Shown here: piece by piece, positions 8,005 to 16,830 of the stretch
How the letters are laid out: every line of letters starts with the position of its first letter
Position numbering within the stretch: the first letter of the stretch is position 1
Assembly: GCF_011059145.1 (NCBI RefSeq)
Contig: NZ_JAALLT010000002.1
Coordinates: 186,001-250,000 of the forward strand
Reading direction: 5' to 3'
DNA length: 64,000 nucleotides
Source: Halalkalibaculum roseum
GTDB lineage: Bacteria; Bacteroidota; Rhodothermia; Balneolales; Balneolaceae
Translations under genes and position numbers: made by a program
Notes under the pieces: generated by a model
The model's database searches: none
Seen by the model: the letters and a program-made list of their open reading frames with translations, nothing else
Told to the model about the DNA's origin: nothing

Positions 8005-9444
8005 TTAAATAAATAACCAGGTTACCAGCAGGTAGATAGGACAAAGAATTCCCACCGACCACAACATATATCCGCCGAAGCTCGGCATATCTACACCGGA
8101 TGTTTCAGCTATGGACTTCACCATAAAGTTAGGGGCATTTCCGATATAGGTTACGGCACCGAAGAAAACCGCACCGGAAGAGATTGCCACCAGGGTTTGT
8201 GATAGCTCATTCATCAATACTTCAGCCTGACCGCCCGCGGCATTGAAGAAGACTAGATAGGTAGGGGCATTATCCAGGAAGGCCGATAGGGTACCGGTCA
8301 CCCAGAAGAACATACCGTTGACCGGTTCCGGATTCGGTCCGCCCGTAAAGACAAGGTCGTTGACCATCTGCAAGGCCCCTTCTCCTTCCTTACCTGCTTT
8401 AAGCATGGCAATGGGTGCAATAATCGTTATAAAAATACCGGCGAAAAGTTTACCTACCTCCTGTATGGGGAACCAGGTAAATCCATTGGCCGCCCGGCTC
8501 TCCTTGGAGGTGAGTACCCAGCTTAGCCAGGACAGGATTAGCAGGGTTACGTCTCTGATAACACTTTGTACCGTCATATGAACATCATAAACGGTGAATT
8601 CGCCCAGATGATAAACACCGGAGAATAATACTGCAGCAGGGACGCCAGCCAGCAGTATGATATTAAAAGCTCCTTCAATCCCCAGCGGCTCTTTACCGTC
8701 ATCTTCAGGTTGATCCATAGGTTCTTTGTGGAACAGGTAGCGATCCCAGAAGTAATAGATAACCAACAGGATGACCACCACAAATGACATCTCCCAGAAC
8801 AGATTCTGTGTGGTCCAGAAGAAGTCAACACCCTGCAAGAAGCCAAGGAATAATGGGGGATCACCAAGCGGTGTCAGCGAGCCGCCGACATTGGCAACAA
8901 GAAAGATGAAAAACACAACCATGTGCACCTTCTTCTCACGCCATTGGTTAGCGCGAAGCATGGGTCTGATTAGTAGCATTGCCGCACCTGTGGTACCCAT
9001 CCAGCTTGCCAGAATGGTTCCGATCAGCAAAAATAGGGTATTAACTTCCGGTGTTCCTTTCAGATAGCCTTTGATGCGAATTCCCCCGGAGATTGTGAAA
9101 AGCGCAAATAACAGAATGATAAATGGAATATACTCCAGCAAGTACACATGCAACACTTCATAGAGGGTAGTTGCAAATCCGAAGGAAAGTAGCATGGGTA
9201 TCAGCATGCAGGCACCCCAGAAGGCCGATACTTTTCCGAAATGATGGTGCCAGAAATCGGGAGCTACCAGTGGAAAGATGGCTATGGATAACAAAATGCC
9301 GGCGAAAGGAATTACCCACCAGATACTAAGTGCGCCGCCATCAAAGGAGTGAGCGGATTCAGCGGCAAAAGCCGGCTGTGCAATGAATAGAAGTAATATG
9401 ATTGGTAAAAATATCGCCGAAATTTTTGAAAGAGTTCTTTTCAA
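8005..9444 (-). CDS. nhaD: Na+/H+ antiporter, NhaD family
   Basis: Inner-membrane secondary transporter that exports Na+ (or Li+) in exchange for H+, typical of marine and haloalkaliphilic bacteria. The 479-residue product has an N-terminal hydrophobic leader ending QPAFAAES. About twelve further membrane segments follow, with the NhaD-type motifs GTTGAAMLLIRPMLRAN, GGSLTPLGDPPLFLGFLQG and GTLSAFLDNAPTYLVFFN. It lies opposite to, and between, nuoK and nuoL. It converges with nuoK and is divergent from nuoL, with a 607-bp gap on the latter side. Confidence 0.95.
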   Translation of the reverse strand: MKRTLSKISAIFLPIILLLFIAQPAFAAESAHSFDGGALSIWWVIPFAGILLSIAIFPLVAPDFWHHHFGKVSAFWGACMLIPMLLSFGFATTLYEVLHVYLLEYIPFIILLFALFTISGGIRIKGYLKGTPEVNTLFLLIGTILASWMGTTGAAMLLIRPMLRANQWREKKVHMVVFFIFLVANVGGSLTPLGDPPLFLGFLQGVDFFWTTQNLFWEMSFVVVILLVIYYFWDRYLFHKEPMDQPEDDGKEPLGIEGAFNIILLAGVPAAVLFSGVYHLGEFTVYDVHMTVQSVIRDVTLLILSWLSWVLTSKESRAANGFTWFPIQEVGKLFAGIFITIIAPIAMLKAGKEGEGALQMVNDLVFTGGPNPEPVNGMFFWVTGTLSAFLDNAPTYLVFFNAAGGQAEVLMNELSQTLVAISSGAVFFGAVTYIGNAPNFMVKSIAETSGVDMPSFGGYMLWSVGILCPIYLLVTWLFI

Positions 9445-10051
9445 TGGTCCTTAACCTCCCGTCTAATTAGTAAGCTATTTCAAAGAAATGATGTTTAATG
9501 TAAAAGACCAGAAGAACTTTTAAAACTTATTCTGACCTTTTTATCCAAAATATTTTAATACTAGGGCGAAGAGTGAATATAGACTCTCTTCATGTGCGAG
9601 CGTTGTGAAGGACTCTTTATTTTCATCGGTAGTTGTAGAAAGTATCAGTTATAAATTGCATCCCTGGTAGAACACGGGAAGCAGTGAAACTACCTGCAAT
9701 TTAATTGGTTAATATTGATACTTTTGGACGCCCAAAAGTACTAATCCAAGTATTTAGCAAAATAACTTTTGTTCAGTCTCTTGTGCTCTGCTCTGGAAGC
9801 CACTAATATCTTTAGCCTGACATAGGGGAAATAATACCAACCTTAAATATATTTAAAGCCACCCCTTATCAAGACCGATTTTAGATAACCGGAGACAGCA
9901 AAAATATAGAGATTACTTCCTCATTCCCCTTTACCTTCACTCACTTTTTTGTATCTTTGCCATCTACAAATTTACCCTTGGGTTTACTTTTTGTATTGGC
10001 TACCTTTTGGGCGAAAATTTAGAGGATTTACAAATCTGAAATAACCGGTTA
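9445..10051. other. Long divergent intergenic region nhaD / nuoL
   Basis: 607 bp without a credible gene. It contains a perfect 9-bp hairpin TACTTTTGG-ACGC-CCAAAAGTA at 9719-9740. The word CGCCCAAAAG (9729-9738) recurs inverted as CTTTTGGGCG at 10004-10013. A Bacteroidota-type promoter box lies at 9952. I see no tRNA-like or obvious riboswitch fold. Confidence 0.5.
9952..9959 (+). promoter_or_regulatory. Candidate -7 promoter box for nuoL-nuoM-PCD-nuoN
   Basis: TATCTTTG matches the Bacteroidota -7 consensus TAnnTTTG exactly and lies 92 bp before the nuoL ATG. The -33 element is weak. It would give the second half of the nuo membrane arm its own promoter. Confidence 0.5.
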
Positions 10052-12073
10052 ATGGATTCAGCGTCTTTATTTACAAGTCTTATTGTTGGTCTGCCCTTGC
10101 TGGGCTTTATCATTAACGGTCTCGCCGGACTCAGCTCTCCCGGGTACCGAAACAAAAAAGCACTTATTGGCAGTATTGCAAACCTTGCTGTCTTTATACC
10201 TTTTCTGATTGCCTTCTATTTCTTTTTGAACATTTCGCAGGATTCCGAGCCAATCATCACCACGCTTTTTACCTGGATCCATGCGGGTGACTTTACGGCG
10301 AACATCGCCTACCAGATGGATCAGCTTTCTGTTCTGATGACCCTCGTAGTTACCGGGGTGGGTTTTCTGATTCACCTGTACTCCATAGGATATATGTGGC
10401 ATGACGAAGGCTACTGGAAGTTCTTTGCCTATTTGAACTTATTTATCTTTGCCATGCTGAACCTGGTGATGGCCGATAACCTGTTGCTGCTCTTTCTTGG
10501 ATGGGAGGGAGTAGGGCTCTGCTCATACCTCCTGATCGGCTTCTGGTACAGCGACATGTCGAAAGCCGCAGCCGGCAATAAAGCCTTCTGGTATAATAGG
10601 GTAGGTGACTTCGCATTTTTAGTGGCCATGTTTCTGACTTTCCAACACGTGGGTAGCCTCAGTTTTGATACGATTTTAGCAAACCTGGAGGCCATTCCGG
10701 GAGAGGCCAAATTTTGGATTGCGTTCCTGATGTTTATCGGGGCAACCGGTAAAAGTGCCCAGATCCCGCTTTTTGTTTGGCTGCCGGATGCTATGGCCGG
10801 TCCTACATCGGTTTCGGCACTGATTCACGCGGCTACGATGGTAACCTCAGGTATTTATTTAATTTCACGCATGTCGCCGATGTTTGTCATGTCACCCGAG
10901 GTGATGATGATTATCGCGGTTATCGGTGCGTTGACAGCTATTGTAGCAGCCACCATTGCCCTAACACAAAATGATATTAAGCGGGTACTGGCATATTCTA
11001 CGGTATCTCAGCTGGGCTATATGTTTTTAGCTCTTGGGTCAGGTGCATTCACTGCAGCCATGTTTCATGTAGTAACGCATGCTTTTTTCAAGGCCTGCCT
11101 CTTCCTCGGTTCCGGTTCGGTGATTCACGCTATGGAACATGTTGAGCATGGACTTCATGAAGAAGGCTCTAATGTGCATTTCGATCCGCAGGATATGCGG
11201 TTTATGGGCGGGTTGAAAGAGTACATGCCGGCTACATATAAAACTTTTTTGATTGCTACTATTGCCATTGCAGGTATCCCGCCCTTGGCAGGATTCTTTT
11301 CAAAAGATGAAATTTTAGCCTACACATTTAATGCAGGCTTCGGTGAATTTGCGGGAGCGCTTTATTTAGGCCTGTGGGTAATAGGTATTATCACGGCATT
11401 TCTTACGGCATTCTACATGTTCCGACTTACCTTTGGGACATTTAACGGCCCATTCAAGCTGCCATCGAAAGTTAATGGGGCAGAGGGTGCTGAAAAATTC
11501 CTGCATGAAAGTCCGAAAACCATGACCATTCCGCTATGGACCCTTGGAGGGTTGTCGGTAGTCGGAGGCTTCCTTGGTGTGCCTAATTTCCTATTGGCTA
11601 CTTTTACGCACCAGGAAGAGCATATCAATCTGCTGCACAATTGGTTGTACAATGTCACGGCTGATGCCCAGCTCACTCTTTCGCACAGCCTGGAATGGAC
11701 TCTGATGTTCGTATCGATCATAATAGCTGTAGCCGGAGTTTGGGTGGCCTACAGAATGTATGGCAGCGGAGCCACAGAGGAGTCAGACGAGCGACTCGCT
11801 GCACGTTTCGGCACCCTTTACCAGACCTGGAAAGAGAAGTACAGTCTCGACGAGCTTTATGAAGGCGTTGTCGTAAATCCAATCGTCAAATTTTCCGATC
11901 GCGGATTGGCTGTTTTTGATATGAAGATAGTGGATGGTTTTGTCAATACTGTCGGAGGCGTTGTCAAGCTCTTTGGCAGTCTCTTTAGATACATACAGAC
12001 GGGTGTGGCATCCACTTATGCCCTGGCACTGGTCATTGGAGTTATAATCGTATTAAGTTTGCTGATCCTGTAA
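10052..12073 (+). CDS. nuoL: NADH-quinone oxidoreductase subunit L
   Basis: Distal antiporter-like pump subunit of complex I. The 673-residue product has more than a dozen membrane segments. It has the conserved Glu in LGWEGVGLCSYLLIGFW, the Lys region GKSAQIPLFVWLPDAM, and PTSVSALIHAATMVTSG. A C-terminal extension contains the lateral helix that clamps the membrane arm. Its length is within the 610-680 range. nuoM starts 14 nt downstream. A promoter-like box lies upstream, since nuoJK are cut off by nhaD. Confidence 0.97.
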   Translation: MDSASLFTSLIVGLPLLGFIINGLAGLSSPGYRNKKALIGSIANLAVFIPFLIAFYFFLNISQDSEPIITTLFTWIHAGDFTANIAYQMDQLSVLMTLVVTGVGFLIHLYSIGYMWHDEGYWKFFAYLNLFIFAMLNLVMADNLLLLFLGWEGVGLCSYLLIGFWYSDMSKAAAGNKAFWYNRVGDFAFLVAMFLTFQHVGSLSFDTILANLEAIPGEAKFWIAFLMFIGATGKSAQIPLFVWLPDAMAGPTSVSALIHAATMVTSGIYLISRMSPMFVMSPEVMMIIAVIGALTAIVAATIALTQNDIKRVLAYSTVSQLGYMFLALGSGAFTAAMFHVVTHAFFKACLFLGSGSVIHAMEHVEHGLHEEGSNVHFDPQDMRFMGGLKEYMPATYKTFLIATIAIAGIPPLAGFFSKDEILAYTFNAGFGEFAGALYLGLWVIGIITAFLTAFYMFRLTFGTFNGPFKLPSKVNGAEGAEKFLHESPKTMTIPLWTLGGLSVVGGFLGVPNFLLATFTHQEEHINLLHNWLYNVTADAQLTLSHSLEWTLMFVSIIIAVAGVWVAYRMYGSGATEESDERLAARFGTLYQTWKEKYSLDELYEGVVVNPIVKFSDRGLAVFDMKIVDGFVNTVGGVVKLFGSLFRYIQTGVASTYALALVIGVIIVLSLLIL

Positions 12074-12086
12074 AACAAATTCTATA

Positions 12087-13691
12087 ATGGAGCTACTGTT
12101 AAATCTCTGCATTTATTTACCTCTTCTCGGCATTCTGGGAATTATTGTGACCAGAAATGACAAGGCAACCAAGTGGATCAGTCTTGTTGTGACCAGTGCT
12201 ACTTTTTTACTATCTCTGCCGCTGATTTTTAATTTTGATATTGCCAACTCATCAGCGATGCAGTTTGCAACAGTCGGTGATCAGATACTGCCGGGACTTG
12301 ACGTGAAGTACCTGGTCGGGCTGGACGGGTTGAGCCTGCTTCTCTTTATGCTCACCACATTGTTTGGTCCTATCGTGGTCTTGTCATCCTGGGATTCTGT
12401 AAAGAAGCATTTGGCAGGATACTATTCCATGCTTTTACTGCTTCAAACGGCATCAATGGGAGTATTTGCTTCTCTGGATCTAATTGTCTTCTACGTATTT
12501 TTTGAACTTTCCCTGATACCCATGTACTTCCTGATTGGAATATGGGGAGGAAAGGGGCGTGTACATGCCACCGTCAAATTCTTTATCTACACATTGGTCG
12601 GTTCGCTGATCATGCTGGTTGGTTTGATCTATTTGGGATACGACGCAGGCAGCGCCATGCAGGGAGTTAACTTTACTACCGACTGGCGTTTTCTCAGCAG
12701 CAGTGCCTACCAGATCGGTTTGGTAGAACAAACGTATCTATTTCTTGCTTTCGCTTTAGCCTTTTGTATCAAGGTACCGCTGTTTCCATTTCATACCTGG
12801 CTGCCCTATGCGCATACCGAGGCACCGACAGCCGGCTCTGTGGTGCTTGCCGCAATTATGCTGAAGATGGGTACTTACGGACTATTAAGAATATGCCTGC
12901 CACTGTTTCCTAATGCCTTTATGGAATTTGCACCTTACCTGGCAACGCTTGCCGTCATCGGTATTATTTACGGCGCCCTGGTAGCCATGGTTCAAAAAGA
13001 TGTTAAGAAATTGGTTGCCTATTCTTCGGTTAGTCACCTTGGTTTTGTGGTACTTGGTCTCTTTGCTTTTAATACGATTGCCGTTCAAGGTGCCCTGCTG
13101 CAGATGATCAATCACGGACTTTCTACCGGTGCACTCTTTCTTATTGTCGGTATGATCTACGATCGTGCTCATACCCGGATGATCGAGGATTTTGGAGGAA
13201 TTGCTTCGATTATGCCTGTCTTTGCCGTAATGTTTATGATTTCGACTCTAGCCTCCATCGGTCTGCCGGGACTCAACGGATTTATCGGTGAATTTTTGAT
13301 ATTGAACGGGTCTTTTGTTTCTGAAGTGCTTCCGCAGAATGCATTCACGGTCTTTGCTGCACTAGGTGTTATTCTGGCAGCTGTGTATATGTTGTGGATG
13401 TACAAGCGGGTAATGTTCGGGCCGGTCACCAATGAAGAGAACCATAAACTTGTTGACCTGAATGCCCGCGAAATCGGTTTGCTTGTTCCATTGATGATTT
13501 TCATGTTCTGGATTGGTATTCGTCCGGTTGATTTCACGCAATACTCTGAAGTTCAAATCAACGAATTGATCGAATCATCTAAAGAAAAGAGCATGGCTAT
13601 CAGGCAGCAATCGTCAACCGAAGATTTGCCTGAATGGGCCAGTGAGTTTTACGATGTTACATCTGAACTAGCTTCGAAAACCAAAGATTAA
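12087..13691 (+). CDS. nuoM: NADH-quinone oxidoreductase subunit M
   Basis: Middle antiporter-like subunit of complex I. The 534 residues include VFYVFFELSLIPMYFLIGIW with the essential Glu, the Lys-bearing KVPLFPFHTWLPYAHTEAPT, and the discontinuous helix near AYSSVSHLGFVVLG. The C-terminal ~50 residues (ESSKEKSMAIRQQSSTEDL...) are hydrophilic and longer than usual. The gene is tightly spaced with nuoL and with the pterin dehydratase gene downstream. Confidence 0.97.
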   Translation: MELLLNLCIYLPLLGILGIIVTRNDKATKWISLVVTSATFLLSLPLIFNFDIANSSAMQFATVGDQILPGLDVKYLVGLDGLSLLLFMLTTLFGPIVVLSSWDSVKKHLAGYYSMLLLLQTASMGVFASLDLIVFYVFFELSLIPMYFLIGIWGGKGRVHATVKFFIYTLVGSLIMLVGLIYLGYDAGSAMQGVNFTTDWRFLSSSAYQIGLVEQTYLFLAFALAFCIKVPLFPFHTWLPYAHTEAPTAGSVVLAAIMLKMGTYGLLRICLPLFPNAFMEFAPYLATLAVIGIIYGALVAMVQKDVKKLVAYSSVSHLGFVVLGLFAFNTIAVQGALLQMINHGLSTGALFLIVGMIYDRAHTRMIEDFGGIASIMPVFAVMFMISTLASIGLPGLNGFIGEFLILNGSFVSEVLPQNAFTVFAALGVILAAVYMLWMYKRVMFGPVTNEENHKLVDLNAREIGLLVPLMIFMFWIGIRPVDFTQYSEVQINELIESSKEKSMAIRQQSSTEDLPEWASEFYDVTSELASKTKD

Positions 13692-13703
13692 GGGTATAGC
13701 ATT

Positions 13704-13994
13704 ATGGCTAAACCGTTAACGAATGAAGAGATTTCTTCAGCACTTTCCGATCTGGATGGCTGGAGTCACAAAGATGACAAGCTAAACAAAGAGTTTTCTT
13801 TTGAAAATTTCCGTGATGCCTTGGCTTTTATTACGCGCATTGCATTTGAAGCCGAAGAGCAGGTACATCATCCTGAAATCTTTAATGTATACAATACTGT
13901 TAAAATAGCACTCAGTACCCATGACGCAGGCGGTAAGGTAACAGAGAAAGACCTGAAGCTTGCCAAAAGTATTGAGTCACTGTACAACAAATAA
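13704..13994 (+). CDS. Pterin-4a-carbinolamine dehydratase
   Basis: Dehydrates 4a-hydroxytetrahydrobiopterin to quinonoid dihydrobiopterin, recycling the cofactor of aromatic amino acid hydroxylases; some family members act in molybdopterin metabolism. The 96-residue product has the full motif EEQVHHPEIFNVYNTVKIAL with His55-His56-Pro57, and STHDAGG with His73, so it should be active. It sits 12 nt after nuoM and only 5 nt before nuoN, inside the complex I operon. No aromatic hydroxylase gene is present in the window. A housekeeping link to complex I is not known to me. Confidence 0.93.
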   Translation: MAKPLTNEEISSALSDLDGWSHKDDKLNKEFSFENFRDALAFITRIAFEAEEQVHHPEIFNVYNTVKIALSTHDAGGKVTEKDLKLAKSIESLYNK

Positions 13995-13999
13995 GCTGC

Positions 14000-15451
14000 A
14001 TGGATTATTTACACGATCTTTATTCTTTTTTACCCGGTATCATTGTCGCCGTTGCCGGTTTGCTGGTCATCATCATAGATTCTTATAAGGATGACCATGA
14101 TGGGATATTCGGACTGACCATATTTGCATTGGTTGCCGCACTCGGTGTTTCGATTTTTGATATGCTCGGGCCGACCGGAGAAGCCTTTTCGGGCATGATC
14201 ACCTATGGCGGAACGGCCGCATTCGGCAGTATGGTAGTGTTATTCGGGTCCCTGTTCTGCATGCTGATTTCCAGGGAGTATCTTCAGGCTATCGATCATA
14301 ATTTTGGTGAAGTCTATGCCATGGTTCTTTTTGCAACAACCGGTATGCTCGGACTGGCCGCTGCCAATAATCTTATAATGATCTTTCTGGGGCTGGAGAC
14401 GATGTCAGTCTGTCTCTATGTGCTTGCGGGTCTCATTAAAGAGGAAAAGATTGGAGCGGAAGCGGCATTGAAGTATTTTCTGCTGGGTGCTTTTTCGACC
14501 GGATTCCTGCTCTACGGTATGGCGCTGTTATACGGAGCCACCGGGTCACTGAATATTTATGAAATTGCTGCCGGGGCAAGTAGCGATCTGTTGTTTATCG
14601 CGGGTGCCGGATTACTGCTGGTTGGATTTTTCTTCAAGATATCTGCAGTACCCTTTCACATGTGGACGCCGGACGTTTACCAGGGTACACCTACCACGCT
14701 TACTGCCTACATGGCCACTGCTTCCAAGTCAGCTACTTTTGTGGCGCTGATTTTGATTCTTTCCAGAATGCTGCCCTCAGACATAGGAGAGTGGAGCGAA
14801 GTAATAGCTATCATTTCTATTATCACCATGATACTGGGTAATATCATTGCCTTGGTGCAGGATAACATCAAGCGGATGCTGGCATACTCGAGTATTGCCC
14901 ATGCCGGTTATCTGCTGGTTGGTTTGGCGGCCGGAACCCCGGAAGGGTACAGTGCGGTGCTCTACTATCTGTTTGCCTATACCATCATGAATGTTGGGGC
15001 CTTTGGTGTTGTAGCCTATTACGAACGCCAGCAAGGTCTCGACTTTACCGATATAAACAACTATGCGGGACTAGGATTCAAGAGTCCCATGATGGGAGTT
15101 ATGCTCTCCATATTCCTTTTTTCCCTGGCCGGTATACCTCCAATGATCGGCTTTATCGGGAAGTACCTTGTTTTTGCTGCGGCCATTAATGCCGGAATGA
15201 TCACACTTGCTGTAATTGGTGTTCTGGCTAGTGCAGCTAGTGTTTACTACTATCTCCGTCCTATGGTTTATCTCTACATGCGGGAGCCACACAAGGACCT
15301 GCCTCTGGTTCATGCCGGGTGGTTGTTCAAAGGGAGCCTGCTGGTGCTGACAATTCTTACCATCTATTTTGGCATCGCCCCGGGCGAATTAACTGAGTTG
15401 CTTAGCTCTTACTACTCTGGTGACTGGGTAGCTTCCAGATTTATGCCATAG
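14000..15451 (+). CDS. nuoN: NADH-quinone oxidoreductase subunit N
   Basis: Third antiporter-like pump subunit, nearest to the peripheral arm of complex I. The 483-residue product has about fourteen membrane segments. It has FLGLETMSVCLYVLAGLIKE with the key Glu, and FFKISAVPFHMWTPDVYQGT with the Lys. The NIKRMLAYSSIAHAGYLLVG stretch covers the broken helix. It is the last gene of the nuo cluster; a separate promoter for rpsF lies 58 bp beyond its stop. Confidence 0.97.
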   Translation: MDYLHDLYSFLPGIIVAVAGLLVIIIDSYKDDHDGIFGLTIFALVAALGVSIFDMLGPTGEAFSGMITYGGTAAFGSMVVLFGSLFCMLISREYLQAIDHNFGEVYAMVLFATTGMLGLAAANNLIMIFLGLETMSVCLYVLAGLIKEEKIGAEAALKYFLLGAFSTGFLLYGMALLYGATGSLNIYEIAAGASSDLLFIAGAGLLLVGFFFKISAVPFHMWTPDVYQGTPTTLTAYMATASKSATFVALILILSRMLPSDIGEWSEVIAIISIITMILGNIIALVQDNIKRMLAYSSIAHAGYLLVGLAAGTPEGYSAVLYYLFAYTIMNVGAFGVVAYYERQQGLDFTDINNYAGLGFKSPMMGVMLSIFLFSLAGIPPMIGFIGKYLVFAAAINAGMITLAVIGVLASAASVYYYLRPMVYLYMREPHKDLPLVHAGWLFKGSLLVLTILTIYFGIAPGELTELLSSYYSGDWVASRFMP

Positions 15452-15508
15452 TAGCTGTTTCATAGAGATACACTGAGACTCTGTGGAATAATTTTGTCCA
15501 ATCTCCAA

Positions 15509-15539
15509 TTGTATTTCCAAATTAAAAACGCTATTTTTG
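15509..15539 (+). promoter_or_regulatory. Candidate promoter of rpsF-rpsR-rplI
   Basis: TATTTTTG (15532-15539) matches TAnnTTTG, and a TTG at 15509-15511 lies 20 bp upstream, within the spacing known for Bacteroidota housekeeping promoters. It would give a 5' leader of about 100 nt. Confidence 0.6.
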
Positions 15540-15560
15540 CAAGCCTGTCAACCGCCCTCT

Positions 15561-15622
15561 AGCCGGCGAGACAGAGACCTGCTGGTCCGAATAGATCGGA
15601 TCGGCTGTTTTCAACCGAAAAC
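15561..15622 (+). promoter_or_regulatory. Structured 5' leader of rpsF, possible S6:S18 autoregulatory element
   Basis: The leader can fold into two hairpins. The first is GGTCCGA-ATAGA-TCGGATC (15584-15602), enclosed by AGCCG (15561-15565) and CGGCT (15602-15606). The second is GTTTTC-AACC-GAAAAC (15607-15622). S6:S18 complexes are known to bind rpsF leaders with a CCG-containing hairpin in several phyla. Whether this one qualifies is inference. Confidence 0.4.
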
Positions 15623-15645
15623 ACCCAAAGGAAAAAACATATCAC

Positions 15646-16035
15646 ATGAGTAAAAATTATTACGAGCTAACCTATATTATTAATCCTGTGCTGGAAGACG
15701 ATCAGTACGAGGAAATAATTGGTAAATTTACCGATTTCATCAAAGGTAACGATGGAGAAATCGATGAAGTTAATGAATGGGGAATCCGGAAGTTTGAGTT
15801 TGAAATGGACGGTAAGACCAGCGGGTATTATGTAAATGCCTTTTTTGACGCACCCGGCGATCTGATTGAAAAACTGGAGCGTTCCATGCGCATTGATGAT
15901 AATATCATGCGCTACCTAACGCTGAAATATGACGCCAAAATGTTGCGTCATCGCGAACTCCAGAAGAAAAATGCCGTTCCCGATATCTTTGCCTTCGACG
16001 ATGATGAAGAGCAGAACGACGAAGACGAAGATTAA
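15646..16035 (+). CDS. rpsF: 30S ribosomal protein bS6
   Basis: Small-subunit protein that binds 16S rRNA together with S18 in the platform. The 129-residue product begins YYELTYIINPVLEDDQYEEI and has the core EVNEWGIRKFEFEMDGKTSGYY, typical of S6. The C-terminus is a very acidic tail (FAFDDDEEQNDEDED) that is longer than in E. coli before modification. It is first in an rpsF-rpsR-rplI operon and preceded by a structured leader. Confidence 0.95.
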   Translation: MSKNYYELTYIINPVLEDDQYEEIIGKFTDFIKGNDGEIDEVNEWGIRKFEFEMDGKTSGYYVNAFFDAPGDLIEKLERSMRIDDNIMRYLTLKYDAKMLRHRELQKKNAVPDIFAFDDDEEQNDEDED

Positions 16036-16064
16036 AAAAGCCCTAACCGAAAAGATTTTATATT

Positions 16065-16316
16065 ATGATTAAGAATCCATCACATCCGAAGAAAGGACAC
16101 ATCAGAACCCGTGAGTGCAAATTTACCAAAGCGGGTATAGAGTACATCGATTATAAAGATACGGAAGTACTGCAGCGTTTCATGAACGACCAGGGACGTA
16201 TTCTTCCCCGCCGTGTAACCGGAACCAGTGCCAAATACCAGAGACAACTTTCCCGCGCCATCAAACGCGCCCGTTTTCTCGGTATGATTCCATATGTAGC
16301 TGATAACCTTCGATAA
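16065..16316 (+). CDS. rpsR: 30S ribosomal protein bS18
   Basis: Partner of S6 in the 30S platform, near the mRNA exit region. The 83-residue basic product has the family core [20 protein letters not shown] followed by [20 protein letters not shown] and [12 protein letters not shown]. In Bacteroidota this region contributes to hiding the anti-Shine-Dalgarno sequence together with S6 and S21 (established for Flavobacterium). The gene lies 29 nt after rpsF and 14 nt before rplI. Confidence 0.96.
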   Translation: MIKNPSHPKKGHIRTRECKFTKAGIEYIDYKDTEVLQRFMNDQGRILPRRVTGTSAKYQRQLSRAIKRARFLGMIPYVADNLR

Positions 16317-16330
16317 AAGACTTTTTTACT

Positions 16331-16786
16331 ATGCCAAATCAAATGAAATTAATCCTTAAAGAAGACGTTAATAAGTTAGGTGAGTCCGGTGACATCGTTG
16401 ATGTTAAGCCAGGATACGGCCGTAACTATTTGATTCCCCAAGGCAAAGCCATCATGGCTACCGAGGGAGCGTTGAAGCAGTTGGATGCTATTAAAGAAAG
16501 TGCTGAACGCAGAGCCGAACTTACTGTTGAAGCTGCCAAAGAGATGGCAGAACGTCTTGAAACGACATCCGTAACTATTTCTGTTTCGGTTGGTGAGGAT
16601 GAGCGAATCCACGGAACCGTAACGAACCAGGATGTTGCTGATGCTCTTCAGGAACGTGACATTGAGATAGATCGTCGTAAGATCGAACTCGATCAGGATA
16701 TCAAAACGCTGGGCGAGTATACGGCTACCGTAAATCTTATTGGAGAAATTAAGCAGCAGATTAAGGTTTGGGTAGTTAAAGAGTAA
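16331..16786 (+). CDS. rplI: 50S ribosomal protein bL9
   Basis: Large-subunit protein with two globular domains joined by a long helix. The 151 residues show the N-terminal KLILKEDVNKLGESGDIVDV and KPGYGRNYLIPQGKAIMATE, the S-A-E-R-R helix region, and the C-terminal domain with DERIHGTVTNQDVADAL. Length matches the family. It is third in the ribosomal operon; dsbD starts within 45 nt downstream and may be co-transcribed. Confidence 0.96.
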   Translation: MPNQMKLILKEDVNKLGESGDIVDVKPGYGRNYLIPQGKAIMATEGALKQLDAIKESAERRAELTVEAAKEMAERLETTSVTISVSVGEDERIHGTVTNQDVADALQERDIEIDRRKIELDQDIKTLGEYTATVNLIGEIKQQIKVWVVKE

Positions 16787-16830
16787 TAAACGCCTGATGC
16801 GTGAAGCAATTAATACCTAAACTTTTGTTG

